Assembly: GCA_027459775.1 (NCBI GenBank)
Contig: DAIDHE010000438.1
Location: forward strand, 1 to 35,810
DNA length: 35,810 nt
Direction of reading: 5' to 3'
Source of the DNA: Planctomycetales bacterium
Lineage (GTDB): Bacteria > Planctomycetota > Planctomycetia > Isosphaerales > Isosphaeraceae
Position numbers and translations under genes: made by a program. Below the pieces are notes generated by a model that did not search any database, had not been told where the DNA came from, and saw only the letters and a program-made list of their open reading frames with translations. This document shows positions 1 to 7,733 of this stretch, piece by piece (within the stretch, counting starts at the first letter, position 1; every line of letters starts with the position of its first letter).

Positions 1-53
1 GAAGGCAGCTTCCCGGTTCAAGCGACGCCCGCGGTCGCGGAGGATGGTTCGCC

Positions 54-587
54 ATGCCCTCGACGCGTTTTTGCCTGCTGGTCGTGGACGACGAGCGTGA
101 CGTGTGCGATTCGGTGCACGACCTGCTTCGCCGTGAATTCCGCGTGCTCAAGGCGACCTCGGCCGAGGAGGGCTACGCGGTCATGCGGAACGAGGAGGTC
201 CACATCATCATGACCGATCAGCGGATGCCGCAGATCTCGGGGGTGGAGCTTTTGAGCAAGGTGAAGGCGCGCCATCCCCAGGCGATTCGCATGTTATTCA
301 CGGGTTTCGCGGATCTGGAATCGATTGTGGCGGCGATCAATCAGGGGCATGTGTTTCAGTTTCTCAAGAAGCCGTGGCAGCCGGAGGAGTTGCTCGCGGC
401 CGTCCGCCAGGCGGCCCTTGAGTACGAGCGGCTCGAGACGATGGCTTTCGAGCGCGAGCAGCTTCAGGGCGAAGTCGCCGAGCTCCGGGGGCGGATCACC
501 GCGCTGGAACGCGAGGTCGCGCGGCTGGTAGGATCGAGCGGCGAACGGATCGTTCTCGGCTCCGATCAAGGCGTGCTCGGACCTTGA
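54..587 (+). CDS. Response regulator, receiver domain plus C-terminal coiled coil
   Basis: This 177-residue protein is a single CheY-like receiver domain (about residues 6-120) followed by a charged heptad-like helix (about 120-160), probably a coiled coil. The acidic pocket is D12/D13, the phospho-acceptor is D55 in TDQRMP, the switch threonine is T83 in LFTG and the conserved lysine is K106 in LKKPW. There is no DNA-binding or enzymatic output domain, so the signal probably passes by protein contact. GGAGGA at 39-44, 9 nt before the ATG, fixes the start, although the frame stays open to the left edge. The receiver closely resembles that of the next gene, which suggests tandem duplication. 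It begins a run of co-directional genes ending in a SpoA-domain protein. The fold is certain; the partner is not known. Confidence 0.9.
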   Translation: MPSTRFCLLVVDDERDVCDSVHDLLRREFRVLKATSAEEGYAVMRNEEVHIIMTDQRMPQISGVELLSKVKARHPQAIRMLFTGFADLESIVAAINQGHVFQFLKKPWQPEELLAAVRQAALEYERLETMAFEREQLQGEVAELRGRITALEREVARLVGSSGERIVLGSDQGVLGP

Positions 588-634
588 CGCCGGTCGCTCG
601 CGAGCCCTCGTCGTCCCTACTTGGAGTCGACCCC

Positions 635-1867
635 ATGCAACCCGCGAAGCACACCCTGCTGGTCGTGGATGATGAAGTCGACGTGCTCGACAGCATCCGC
701 CACCAGTTGCACAGGTCGTACCGTGTTTTGACCTCGATCTCGGGCTCGGAGGCGATCCAGATCCTCGAGCGGGACGAGGTGTCGCTGATCCTCACCGACC
801 AGCGGATGCCGGGGATGACTGGCGATCTGTTTCTGCGCAGGGCGAGGCAGCTCAAGCCCGACGCGATTCGCATGCTGTTCACGGGCTACGCCGACATTCA
901 AGCGGTCATTAGCGCGGTCAACGAAGGGAACATTTTTCGCTATATCCTCAAGCCCTGGGACACCGTCGAGCTGGAATCGATTTTGCGGCAGGGGGTCGAG
1001 CAGTACGAGCTGTTGGCCGAGCGGCGGCGGCTGATTGGCGAGCTTCAAGAGGCCAATACGCTGCTCACGCGGGCCAACCTTGAGCTGGCGCAGGCGGGGC
1101 GGCTGAAGACGGCGTTCATCGAGGTGGCGAGTCATGAGTTCAACACGCCGATCACGCTGGTGCAGGGATTGACCGAGTTGCTGCGGATGTCGGATACGGG
1201 CCGTCCCCAGGCCGAGAACGAGATTTTGCGTCAGATCAGCTCGAGCGGGCGGCAGCTCGCGCGGCTGGTGACCAACATGATGACGCTGCTTCAGGCCGAG
1301 GATTTCCGGCGGATGCTCCAGACGAGGCTGCACGCCGTGGCGGAGGTGATCGCGGCGGCGGTCGACCAGGTTCGGCCGTTTTCGGCGGCGCGGGGGCAGA
1401 CCATGGCGATGGAGCTGGCCGACGATCTGGGCCGGTTCGAGGTCGATCGCGACAAGATCCACGCGGTCTTGATCAATCTGCTGACGAATGCGATCAAGTT
1501 CACGCCCGACCAGGGTACGATCAGGATCAGCGCGGGGCGCGAGCGGGACGGAGCGATCGTGATCGAGGTCGACGACCAGGGGGCTGGGATCGAGGCTGGT
1601 GCGGGCCCGCATCTGTTCCAGCCGTTTTTCACTCAGCTCGATCCGAGCCGCCACTCGTCGGGCGATTTTGGCTACTGTAAACGGGGTCTGGGTCTGGGTC
1701 TGTGCATCGCCCGCCAGTTTGTGGAGATGCACGGGGGATCGATCGAGGGCGAGAATCGGCCGGAGGGGGGCGCTCGGTTTCGCGTGCGATTGCCCGCGGC
1801 GGGCGCGAGTGGGCACCCTGGTTCGTCATCGACCGATCGATCGCTTTGTGAGGATGCGAATGGCTAG
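635..1867 (+). CDS. Hybrid sensor: receiver domain fused to HisKA/HATPase histidine kinase
   Basis: This 410-residue cytoplasmic protein has no membrane segment. It reads as receiver (5-120; D12/D13, phospho-acceptor D55, lysine K106), helical linker (120-155), HisKA dimerisation domain with H167 in ASHEFNTP, and HATPase_c with the N box (NLLTNAIKF, 281-289), G1 box (DDQGAGI, 313-319) and G2 box (GLGLGL, 351-356). All catalytic elements look intact. The receiver lies upstream of the kinase, so kinase output is probably gated by phosphorylation of D55. I chose the ATG at 635 because GGAG at 623-626 precedes it by 8 nt; an in-frame TTG at 584, overlapping the previous stop, lacks such support. 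Its end overlaps the next gene by 8 nt, so the two are probably translationally coupled. Confidence 0.9.
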   Translation: MQPAKHTLLVVDDEVDVLDSIRHQLHRSYRVLTSISGSEAIQILERDEVSLILTDQRMPGMTGDLFLRRARQLKPDAIRMLFTGYADIQAVISAVNEGNIFRYILKPWDTVELESILRQGVEQYELLAERRRLIGELQEANTLLTRANLELAQAGRLKTAFIEVASHEFNTPITLVQGLTELLRMSDTGRPQAENEILRQISSSGRQLARLVTNMMTLLQAEDFRRMLQTRLHAVAEVIAAAVDQVRPFSAARGQTMAMELADDLGRFEVDRDKIHAVLINLLTNAIKFTPDQGTIRISAGRERDGAIVIEVDDQGAGIEAGAGPHLFQPFFTQLDPSRHSSGDFGYCKRGLGLGLCIARQFVEMHGGSIEGENRPEGGARFRVRLPAAGASGHPGSSSTDRSLCEDANG

Positions 1868-2225
1868 AGTTCTGATTGTCGACGACGAGCCCGAGGCCAA
1901 TCGGCTGTTGTGCAAGCTGCTCGAGCTCAAGGGGTGCGAGACCGAGTCGGCCCTGGACGGGGCGGAGGCGTTGGCGGCGGTGGAGCGTGAGCCGCCCGAC
2001 CTGATCTTTCTCGACCTCATGCTCCCCGACGTTGACGGTCTGGCGCTTTGCCGGCGGTTCAAGAGCCTGGGAAACACCGCCCGGACCCCGGTCGTCGTCG
2101 TGACGGCCCGGCTCAGCGACCAGAACCGGGCCGAGAGCTTCGCCGCCGGGGCCGACGAGTTCATCTCGAAGCCCTATCTCCCGGATCAGATTTTCCAGGC
2201 GCTGGCGGCCGCGCTGGACCGATAA
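1860..2225 (+). CDS. Stand-alone CheY-like response regulator
   Basis: This 121-residue protein is only a receiver domain. The acidic pair is D8/D9, the phospho-acceptor D52 in FLDLMLPD, the switch threonine T82 in VVTA and the conserved lysine K104 in SKPY. Its receiver differs from those of the two preceding genes, which share TDQRMP and MLFTG, so it is not a third copy of that duplication. The ATG lies within the end of the kinase gene (8-nt overlap), with GAGG-like pairing just upstream; an ATG six bases earlier is in frame but would leave no room for a ribosome site. It is a plausible phosphoryl acceptor for the adjacent kinase, and a CheY-type protein next to a C-ring-like SpoA gene is suggestive. 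The pairing is inferred. Confidence 0.9.
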   Translation: MARVLIVDDEPEANRLLCKLLELKGCETESALDGAEALAAVEREPPDLIFLDLMLPDVDGLALCRRFKSLGNTARTPVVVVTARLSDQNRAESFAAGADEFISKPYLPDQIFQALAAALDR

Positions 2226-2263
2226 CGAGGCGAGCGCTCGACCCCGTCATCGAGGCGATTTTC

Positions 2264-3310
2264 ATGGATCCGACGCGACCTTATCATCCGGAGACCGAGC
2301 CCGAGGCTCCGGCCCCGGCCCCCGTGGACGCCGATCGGGCGCTTGTGCTGTCGTGCCTGGCCTGGCCCGAATGGACCAGCCGCGAGGCTTCCCTGTCGAT
2401 CGGCGAGCCGTCGCACGATTTCGTGCTCAAGCTCTGGAACTGGATCGAGGCGTCGTGGCTCAGGCGGGTGAGCGCGGTCTGGACGGGCGAGTCCGCGGGG
2501 GAGCTTCCCGATCGTCAGACCGCGCTGGAGCGGCTGCGGGCGATGCACGTGGCGGCGTCGCGGCTGGACCTGGACAGGGTCCACCCGAGCTGGCTGGTCC
2601 GCGCCCTTCGCGAGGAGACCCCGGCGGTGGCCGCGATTGCCGCCCGGCACGGCCCCGACGCGACCAGGGCGGTGGCGCGGCGGGCGCTCGCGGGGTCCGC
2701 GGCCCCTGCCGCCGCCCCCTCCGCCGTCCGCGCCGAGGTCGTCGCGTGGGTGCTCTCGCTCTGGACCGAGCGCTTAGTTGGCGGCCGTTCCGAGACGGCG
2801 GCCGACCCTCCCGAGATCGTCGCCATCACCCAGCTCTCGCGAATGGAGGCGCTCAGGCTGTTCCGCCTGTGGGGGTTCGCCAAGCTTGTCCTGGCGGGCG
2901 CTCACCCCCAGCGCAAGCGTCCCAGACCGCGCGAAATCGAGCGCCGCAAATGGATCGAGGCCGAGACCGCCAGGGAGCCCGGCTCGATCCGCGCCATGGC
3001 CCAGGCCGACGTCCAGGCCCAGGCCAAATCGACCGCACTGCTCCCGCGCAAAATGGCCCTGCTGGGCGTGCTCGGGCTGGCACGACTCTGCAAGGATTCC
3101 GATCCGTTTCGCCTGCGCTGGGCGCTCCAGCACTTGCCGTATCCCATCGCCAAACACATCCGCTCGACCATCCCCAAGAAGGTCGATCGCAAGCTTTATC
3201 ACGAAGCCCACGAGGCTCTGCTCTTGAAATTGGCGTGGCGTAGACTCAATCTTGAACATCGAATCAAGCGTCCGTGGCCGGGGTCCGAGGTCGGTCAAGC
3301 TCAGGTGTAG
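2264..3310 (+). CDS. Unrecognised 348-aa protein, possibly a C-ring or sorting-platform partner
   Basis: I do not recognise a family. The protein is soluble and mostly helical, with an acidic, proline-rich N terminus (residues 1-25), an Ala-rich middle and a very basic segment (about 215-240, RKRPRPREIERRK). The C-terminal part has helices of the form ALQHLPYPIAKHIRSTIPKK, loosely like the repeated helical units of FliG-type proteins (ALxxLPxxφAxxI). It lies 38 nt after the receiver gene and 30 nt before the SpoA-domain gene, with GAGG 8 nt before the ATG. In flagella and type III secretion, FliG or SctK sits beside the SpoA ring, so an analogous role is possible; this is inferred from context and a weak pattern only. 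Structure prediction of the last 100 residues against FliG_C and SctK would test it. Confidence 0.8.
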   Translation: MDPTRPYHPETEPEAPAPAPVDADRALVLSCLAWPEWTSREASLSIGEPSHDFVLKLWNWIEASWLRRVSAVWTGESAGELPDRQTALERLRAMHVAASRLDLDRVHPSWLVRALREETPAVAAIAARHGPDATRAVARRALAGSAAPAAAPSAVRAEVVAWVLSLWTERLVGGRSETAADPPEIVAITQLSRMEALRLFRLWGFAKLVLAGAHPQRKRPRPREIERRKWIEAETAREPGSIRAMAQADVQAQAKSTALLPRKMALLGVLGLARLCKDSDPFRLRWALQHLPYPIAKHIRSTIPKKVDRKLYHEAHEALLLKLAWRRLNLEHRIKRPWPGSEVGQAQV

Positions 3311-3340
3311 TCGACCCGGGCTGTTGGGAATGTCGCTTTC

Positions 3341-4624
3341 ATGGAATCATCGTCGCGAACGAGCGCTGGGGTGTTCGAGGGGCCGTCGGGCTCGGGGGGC
3401 GATCCTTTCGCGGAGCTCGGGAAGATCTCGAGCGAGCAGCTCTGGCTCGAGCGCGCGCTGGGGCCGTGGACGGCTGGCAAGGTCTTGCCAGGTCCGCTGC
3501 GTTGGCTGGAGACGTGGACGGGTGGAGCGATCACCGTCGGCCAGCCGGAGATACTCTGGCGGGCGTCGGGTCTCCAGCGAGCGGGATTGACCGCGCAGTT
3601 CACGGCCCCGCGGCTGGCGACCCGGCTAGCCCTGGGCGTGGAGCTGCCGCTTGCGCATGCGATTGTCGATCGGTTGCTCGATTATCACCGGCCGGATGCG
3701 GATACGCGGCTTCAGCTCACGCCCGTGGAGTGGGGGATCTGGTCGTTTTTGATGCTTCGGGTTCTGGACTCGCTCGAGTCGAGCACGCGGAGCGCGCGGG
3801 GCCGGTTGCCTGGCGACCCGGGTCCGCTGTCGGTCGCGGACATGACCTTGGACCGGGTCGGTCCCGACCCGTTTGACGTGGCGGGACTGGGCTCGATGGT
3901 GACGTTTCGATGGTCGGTTCGGGTGGATACGACCACGGCGGGCGTACGGTTGTGGCTTTCGGAGTCGGTCGCGCGGATGTGGATCGCGGGCGACACGCGG
4001 CCGCCGGTGTTTGTCGCGGCCCAGGCTCAGTCGAAGCGGCCGAGGGAGGTGTCGGGGCGGGTTTCCCAGCGTGAGCTTTCGAGCGTCTGGCGCGCGGAGG
4101 CGGGGATCATGCCGATGCCGCAGGGGCTCAGGCGGCTGCGCGTGGGGGGCGTCTTGCCGCTGTCTGACAAGCGATTGATTGGCACGCCCGCGAGCCCCAG
4201 CGGGCCGATCGACCTGGTGCTCGACTTGCCTGGCGAGCGCGGGCGCTATCGCATTGCGACGCGACCGGTGGCGGACGCGGGGGGGCGATTGCTGCGTCTC
4301 AACGACCGTCCGATCCGTGAGCCCGGTCCGCGCTCTCCGCGGGCCGCCACCCCGAACGAAGGAAAGACCATGAGCCAGCCCCACGCACCCGTCAATCCAG
4401 CCGCCGCCCCGCTCGACGTACCGGTGACCCTGGTCGTCGAGCTCGGGCGCGTCAATCTGACCCTCGAACAGCTCGCCGACCTCAAGGCCGGCGACGTCGT
4501 CGAGCTCAACCGCCAGACGCGAGCCCCCGTCGAGCTCACCTCGAACGGCCGCCTGGTCGCGCGCGGGGAGCTGATCTTGATCGACGCCGACCTGGGCGTG
4601 CGGGTCACGAGCGTGTTTCTCTGA
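3341..4624 (+). CDS. SctQ/FliM-FliN-like protein with two SpoA domains
   Basis: This 427-residue protein has a divergent N-terminal region (1-250, no recognised motif), a first SpoA domain (about 262-322) and a second, clearer SpoA/FliN domain (about 359-427) with the typical pattern of LxxLxxGDVVELN followed by GxLVARGELILID and a final VRVTSVF. Two C-terminal SpoA domains on a long N-terminal region is the SctQ (YscQ/SpaO) architecture of non-flagellar type III secretion rather than that of FliM or FliN. Such proteins form the cytoplasmic ring or pods under the export gate. Only weak GGGA pairing precedes the ATG. No ATPase, export-apparatus or ring gene is visible nearby, so this is an orphan or part of a dispersed system. 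The preceding genes are signalling proteins plus an unknown. Confidence 0.8.
   Translation: MESSSRTSAGVFEGPSGSGGDPFAELGKISSEQLWLERALGPWTAGKVLPGPLRWLETWTGGAITVGQPEILWRASGLQRAGLTAQFTAPRLATRLALGVELPLAHAIVDRLLDYHRPDADTRLQLTPVEWGIWSFLMLRVLDSLESSTRSARGRLPGDPGPLSVADMTLDRVGPDPFDVAGLGSMVTFRWSVRVDTTTAGVRLWLSESVARMWIAGDTRPPVFVAAQAQSKRPREVSGRVSQRELSSVWRAEAGIMPMPQGLRRLRVGGVLPLSDKRLIGTPASPSGPIDLVLDLPGERGRYRIATRPVADAGGRLLRLNDRPIREPGPRSPRAATPNEGKTMSQPHAPVNPAAAPLDVPVTLVVELGRVNLTLEQLADLKAGDVVELNRQTRAPVELTSNGRLVARGELILIDADLGVRVTSVFL
4370..4624 (+). CDS. Probable internal translation product: free C-terminal SpoA domain (SctQ-C-like)
   Basis: Codon 344 of the SpoA gene is an ATG, preceded by AAGGAAAG at 4359-4366, far better spaced and richer in purines than the site before the full-length start. 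Initiation here would give an 84-residue protein that starts in a Pro/Ala linker and contains only the last SpoA domain. Several characterised SctQ genes (YscQ, SpaO) make such a short form by internal initiation, and it assembles with the long form. The position at the domain boundary is seen in the sequence; actual translation is inferred. Confidence 0.55.
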   Translation: MSQPHAPVNPAAAPLDVPVTLVVELGRVNLTLEQLADLKAGDVVELNRQTRAPVELTSNGRLVARGELILIDADLGVRVTSVFL

Positions 4625-4629
4625 GTTGA

Positions 4630-6111
4630 TCAGCCGACGGGGTAGACGACCTGGATCGTCGATTCGAGGAACAGGGTCTGGATCGCGACCATGGCAATGG
4701 TCGCGGCCAGGCCGGCCGCGCCGGCTCGATCGCGCTCCATGGCCGCGCCGGCTGCCGGCAACAGAGCGGGCATGAAGAGCATCCAGAGCCGCGCGGTCTC
4801 GCCCAGGTTCCGACCCGTCAGATTCACCAGCACCACCACCACGATCGCCGCCAGGCTCGACCGGGGGATCAAGAGCGGCTGGCGCAGGGACCGCAGAAGC
4901 CATACCGACCCCGCCGCCCCGATCGCGAGCACGAGCTCGAGGGGGTTGATCCAGAACCATCGCCAGTAACCGCGGGGATAATCATCGTAGAATCGGGCGT
5001 GATGGTGCAGGTTCCAGACGGCGATCGTGAGGGGATTGGCCGAGGTTGCGAGATAGACCAGGATCCAGGGGATGGCGAAGCCCGCGCCCGTAGCGGCGAT
5101 TCCGAGGGTGCGCGAGCGCGTGGGCGTTTCGTTTTGGAACAGGAAGATGAGCGCGACCATGAGTCCGACCGGAAAGAACGCGAGCGTGAACGCCGCGCCC
5201 AGGGCCAGGGCCGCGCCGGTGGCGAGGGCCAGAATGGCGGCCCTGGGTCCGCGGGTCTTGGCGCTCCAGGCGGCCAGCGCGAGCGCCAGAGTGGCCAGGA
5301 AAGGATAGGCCGTGTCGGCCAGGGGCTGAAACAGGATCGCCGACGGGGCCAGCGGCCAGAGCGCGGCCGCGCACCAGGCGCCGCGGGGCGAAAGGGCCGC
5401 CCGCGCCAGCACATAGAGCGGCACGACCACCAGCGCGCAGGCCGCCCAGGTCGCAAGCGCCGTCGCGAACAAGGCCGCCCGCTCCGAGCGCAGGATCGGC
5501 CGGCGATCGAACCCCGCGAGCTGCCGGAAGCCCTCGGCCGTCGACGGCGGCTCGAGCCCCACGAGGGCGTCGGCGACCCGCGGATGATCGGCCATGAACC
5601 CGACCAGGGCGCACTCGGCCAGGATCAGACCCGGCGGATGCGTCCCGATATGCAGCGAGTCCTGGCGCTCGATCCAGCGGGGATAATCGGCCAGGAACCG
5701 GCCGGGGTCGGCCATCGCCTGATCGCGGGCGATCGTGAAATAACCCGCCGAACTGGTGAAATAATTCACATAGGCCCATTTGGTGTGGTCGTATTCATCG
5801 GGAGCGGCGGTGGTGGCGGCGAACTGGGCGATGAGCGAGGCGAGCGCGAGGCCGGCGAGCCACCGGGACTCGCCGCCGCGGGTGATGGGTCTGGAAAGTG
5901 CGCGGAGGCCCAGGGCCGCGAAAAGCGCGTAGCCCGCGCAGAACAGGATTCCCAGGGCCATCCACGCCCAGGGGATGGCGACCTGGGCGGGGATCCGCAG
6001 CCATTCCCACTGGCCGGGAACGCCGAGCTTCGCGCCCGCGCGCACCGCCAGCACGAATCCGGCCAGGAGTGCGGCCTGGGCGCCGGTCACGATGATCGCG
6101 GTCTTGCTCAT
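4630..6111 (-). CDS. Polytopic membrane protein, probable GT-C-type glycosyltransferase
   Basis: This 493-residue protein has roughly 10-12 hydrophobic segments spread over its length. After the first segments comes an acidic DE pair (D105/E106 in APDEYDH), and a second loop holds HPPG (158-161 in THPPG). A DE/DD pair in the first large loop plus HPP(G) in the second is characteristic of GT-C enzymes (GT39/GT83/ArnT class), which use polyprenyl-phosphate sugars on the outer face of the inner membrane. I infer sugar transfer to a lipid or protein; donor and acceptor are unknown. The start is the ATG before SKTAIIV, the last one ahead of the first transmembrane helix; no good ribosome site is visible. 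It converges on the SpoA gene with only 5 nt between stops. Confidence 0.7.
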   Translation of the reverse strand: MSKTAIIVTGAQAALLAGFVLAVRAGAKLGVPGQWEWLRIPAQVAIPWAWMALGILFCAGYALFAALGLRALSRPITRGGESRWLAGLALASLIAQFAATTAAPDEYDHTKWAYVNYFTSSAGYFTIARDQAMADPGRFLADYPRWIERQDSLHIGTHPPGLILAECALVGFMADHPRVADALVGLEPPSTAEGFRQLAGFDRRPILRSERAALFATALATWAACALVVVPLYVLARAALSPRGAWCAAALWPLAPSAILFQPLADTAYPFLATLALALAAWSAKTRGPRAAILALATGAALALGAAFTLAFFPVGLMVALIFLFQNETPTRSRTLGIAATGAGFAIPWILVYLATSANPLTIAVWNLHHHARFYDDYPRGYWRWFWINPLELVLAIGAAGSVWLLRSLRQPLLIPRSSLAAIVVVVLVNLTGRNLGETARLWMLFMPALLPAAGAAMERDRAGAAGLAATIAMVAIQTLFLESTIQVVYPVG

Positions 6112-6314
6112 GAGGGCGATGGTAGCGGTGGGACTCGGTGGGGGCGAGGGGATTTTGCGGGAAACCGCCCGCGTCTTGGTTGCGGCGCGGGTTCGGGCGT
6201 GGTTTGATCGTGATGCGTACCCGCTTGCCCGATTGTGAGCCGCGTCCATCCGCGAACCGCGCGGGACGCCACGGTCGATCTCCCGCCAAGCCGCGGCGCT
6301 CAGGAGCGCAGTCG

Positions 6315-7718
6315 ATGCATTTCGCCGACTCGAACGCCTCGCCCCCGACGGGCGCGCTGGATCACGCGCCCTGGTGGAAAGGGGTAAACCGGTACCAGTG
6401 GTTCGTCTTCGGCGTGGCCACGCTGGGCTGGCTGTTCGACACGATGGACCAGCAGCTCTTCAATCTGGCGCGCAAGCCCGCCGTCACCGAGCTGCTCACG
6501 ATACCGGGCCAGCCGCCGCCGTCGGCGGCGATGATCGCCGAACACGCCAGCTACGCCACCACGATCTTCATCATGGGGTGGGCGACCGGGGGGATTTTCT
6601 TTGGCATCCTGGGCGATCGAATCGGCCGGGCGAAGACCATGATGGCGACGATTCTTTGTTACTCGGCGTTCACGGGGCTGTCGGCGCTCTCGGTGGGGGT
6701 CTGGGACTTCTCGGCCTATCGTTTCTTGACCGGGCTGGGCGTCGGCGGGCAGTTCGCGGTTGGCGTGGCTCTGGTGGCCGAGGTGATGCCCGATCGCGCG
6801 CGCCCCTTTGCGCTGGGCTGGCTGCAAGCGCTTTCGGCCGTCGGCAATATCACGGCCGCCTTGGTGGATATCGTCCTTGGCCAGCTCGAGCAGTCCGGCT
6901 CGATCACGAGCGCCTGGCGGATCAAGTTTCTGATCGGGCTGGCCCCGGCGTTGCTCGCGATCCCGATCTTCATGAAGCTCAAGGAACCCGAGCGTTGGAA
7001 GGCCGCCGCGTCCGAGCCGGAGACGTCCAAGGGGGGGCACAAGCTGGGCTCGATCCGCGAGCTTTTTGGCGACCCGCGGTGGCGGCGTAACACGCTGGTG
7101 GGGATGATCCTCGCGTTCGCGGGGGTCGTCGGCCTGTGGGGCATCGGGTTTTTCAGCTTCGACCTGGTCCGCTCGATATTCGAGAGTCATTTCCAGGACC
7201 AGGGTCTGTCTCCGCGCGAGGTGGCGGGGAAGCTCACGTTCTGGAGCGGGATCACGTCGCTGGTGCTGAACATGGGGGGTTTCCTGGGCGTGCAGGCGTT
7301 CTCGATGGTCACGCACCGGATCGGGCGCAGGCCGGCGTTCACGATCTCGTTCGTGATCGCCGCCCTGAGCACGGTGGTGACGTTCTGGTTCTTGACCGAG
7401 CTCTGGCAGGTGTTTGTGCTGATCCCGATCATGGGGTTTTGCCAGCTCACGCTTTTCGGCGGTTATGCGATTTATTTTCCGGAGCTGTTTCCGACCCGGC
7501 TGCGCAGCACGGGGACGTCGTTTTGTTACAACGTCGGCCGGTTCGTGGCCGCGCTGGGGCCGCTGTCGCTGGGTCTTTTGGCCAGCCGGGTGTATGGCGG
7601 TTACACGGGGGCGATGCCGATCCGCCTGGCGGGGGTCACGTTGTGCTCGGTGTTTCTGATCGGCCTTCTGGCCCTTCCGTTCGCCCCCGAGACCCGCGGC
7701 CGACCGCTGCCGGAATAG
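6315..7718 (+). CDS. MFS transporter, sugar-porter-like
   Basis: This 467-residue inner-membrane protein has about 12 hydrophobic helices. The loop after helix 2 carries GDRIGRAK (about 100-107), the major facilitator signature, and the C terminus ends with PETRGRPL, resembling the PETKGR motif of sugar porters. The first helix contains the FDTMD pattern common in sugar and organic-anion porters. AGGAG at 6302-6306 lies 8 nt before the ATG, which fixes the start. It converges on a NagB-like gene 15 nt away, so uptake of an amino sugar or related hexose is an attractive but unproven substrate. Confidence 0.88.
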   Translation: MHFADSNASPPTGALDHAPWWKGVNRYQWFVFGVATLGWLFDTMDQQLFNLARKPAVTELLTIPGQPPPSAAMIAEHASYATTIFIMGWATGGIFFGILGDRIGRAKTMMATILCYSAFTGLSALSVGVWDFSAYRFLTGLGVGGQFAVGVALVAEVMPDRARPFALGWLQALSAVGNITAALVDIVLGQLEQSGSITSAWRIKFLIGLAPALLAIPIFMKLKEPERWKAAASEPETSKGGHKLGSIRELFGDPRWRRNTLVGMILAFAGVVGLWGIGFFSFDLVRSIFESHFQDQGLSPREVAGKLTFWSGITSLVLNMGGFLGVQAFSMVTHRIGRRPAFTISFVIAALSTVVTFWFLTELWQVFVLIPIMGFCQLTLFGGYAIYFPELFPTRLRSTGTSFCYNVGRFVAALGPLSLGLLASRVYGGYTGAMPIRLAGVTLCSVFLIGLLALPFAPETRGRPLPE

Positions 7719-7733
7719 GCGGGGAGGCCGAGC

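Noticed and set aside
584..634. TTG start for the hybrid kinase overlapping the previous stop
   Set aside because: There is no ribosome site, while the ATG at 635 has GGAG at good spacing and begins where receiver homology begins.
617..1816. Minus-strand frame opposite the hybrid kinase
   Set aside because: It is an antisense shadow rich in Arg, His and Pro; the plus-strand kinase is certain.
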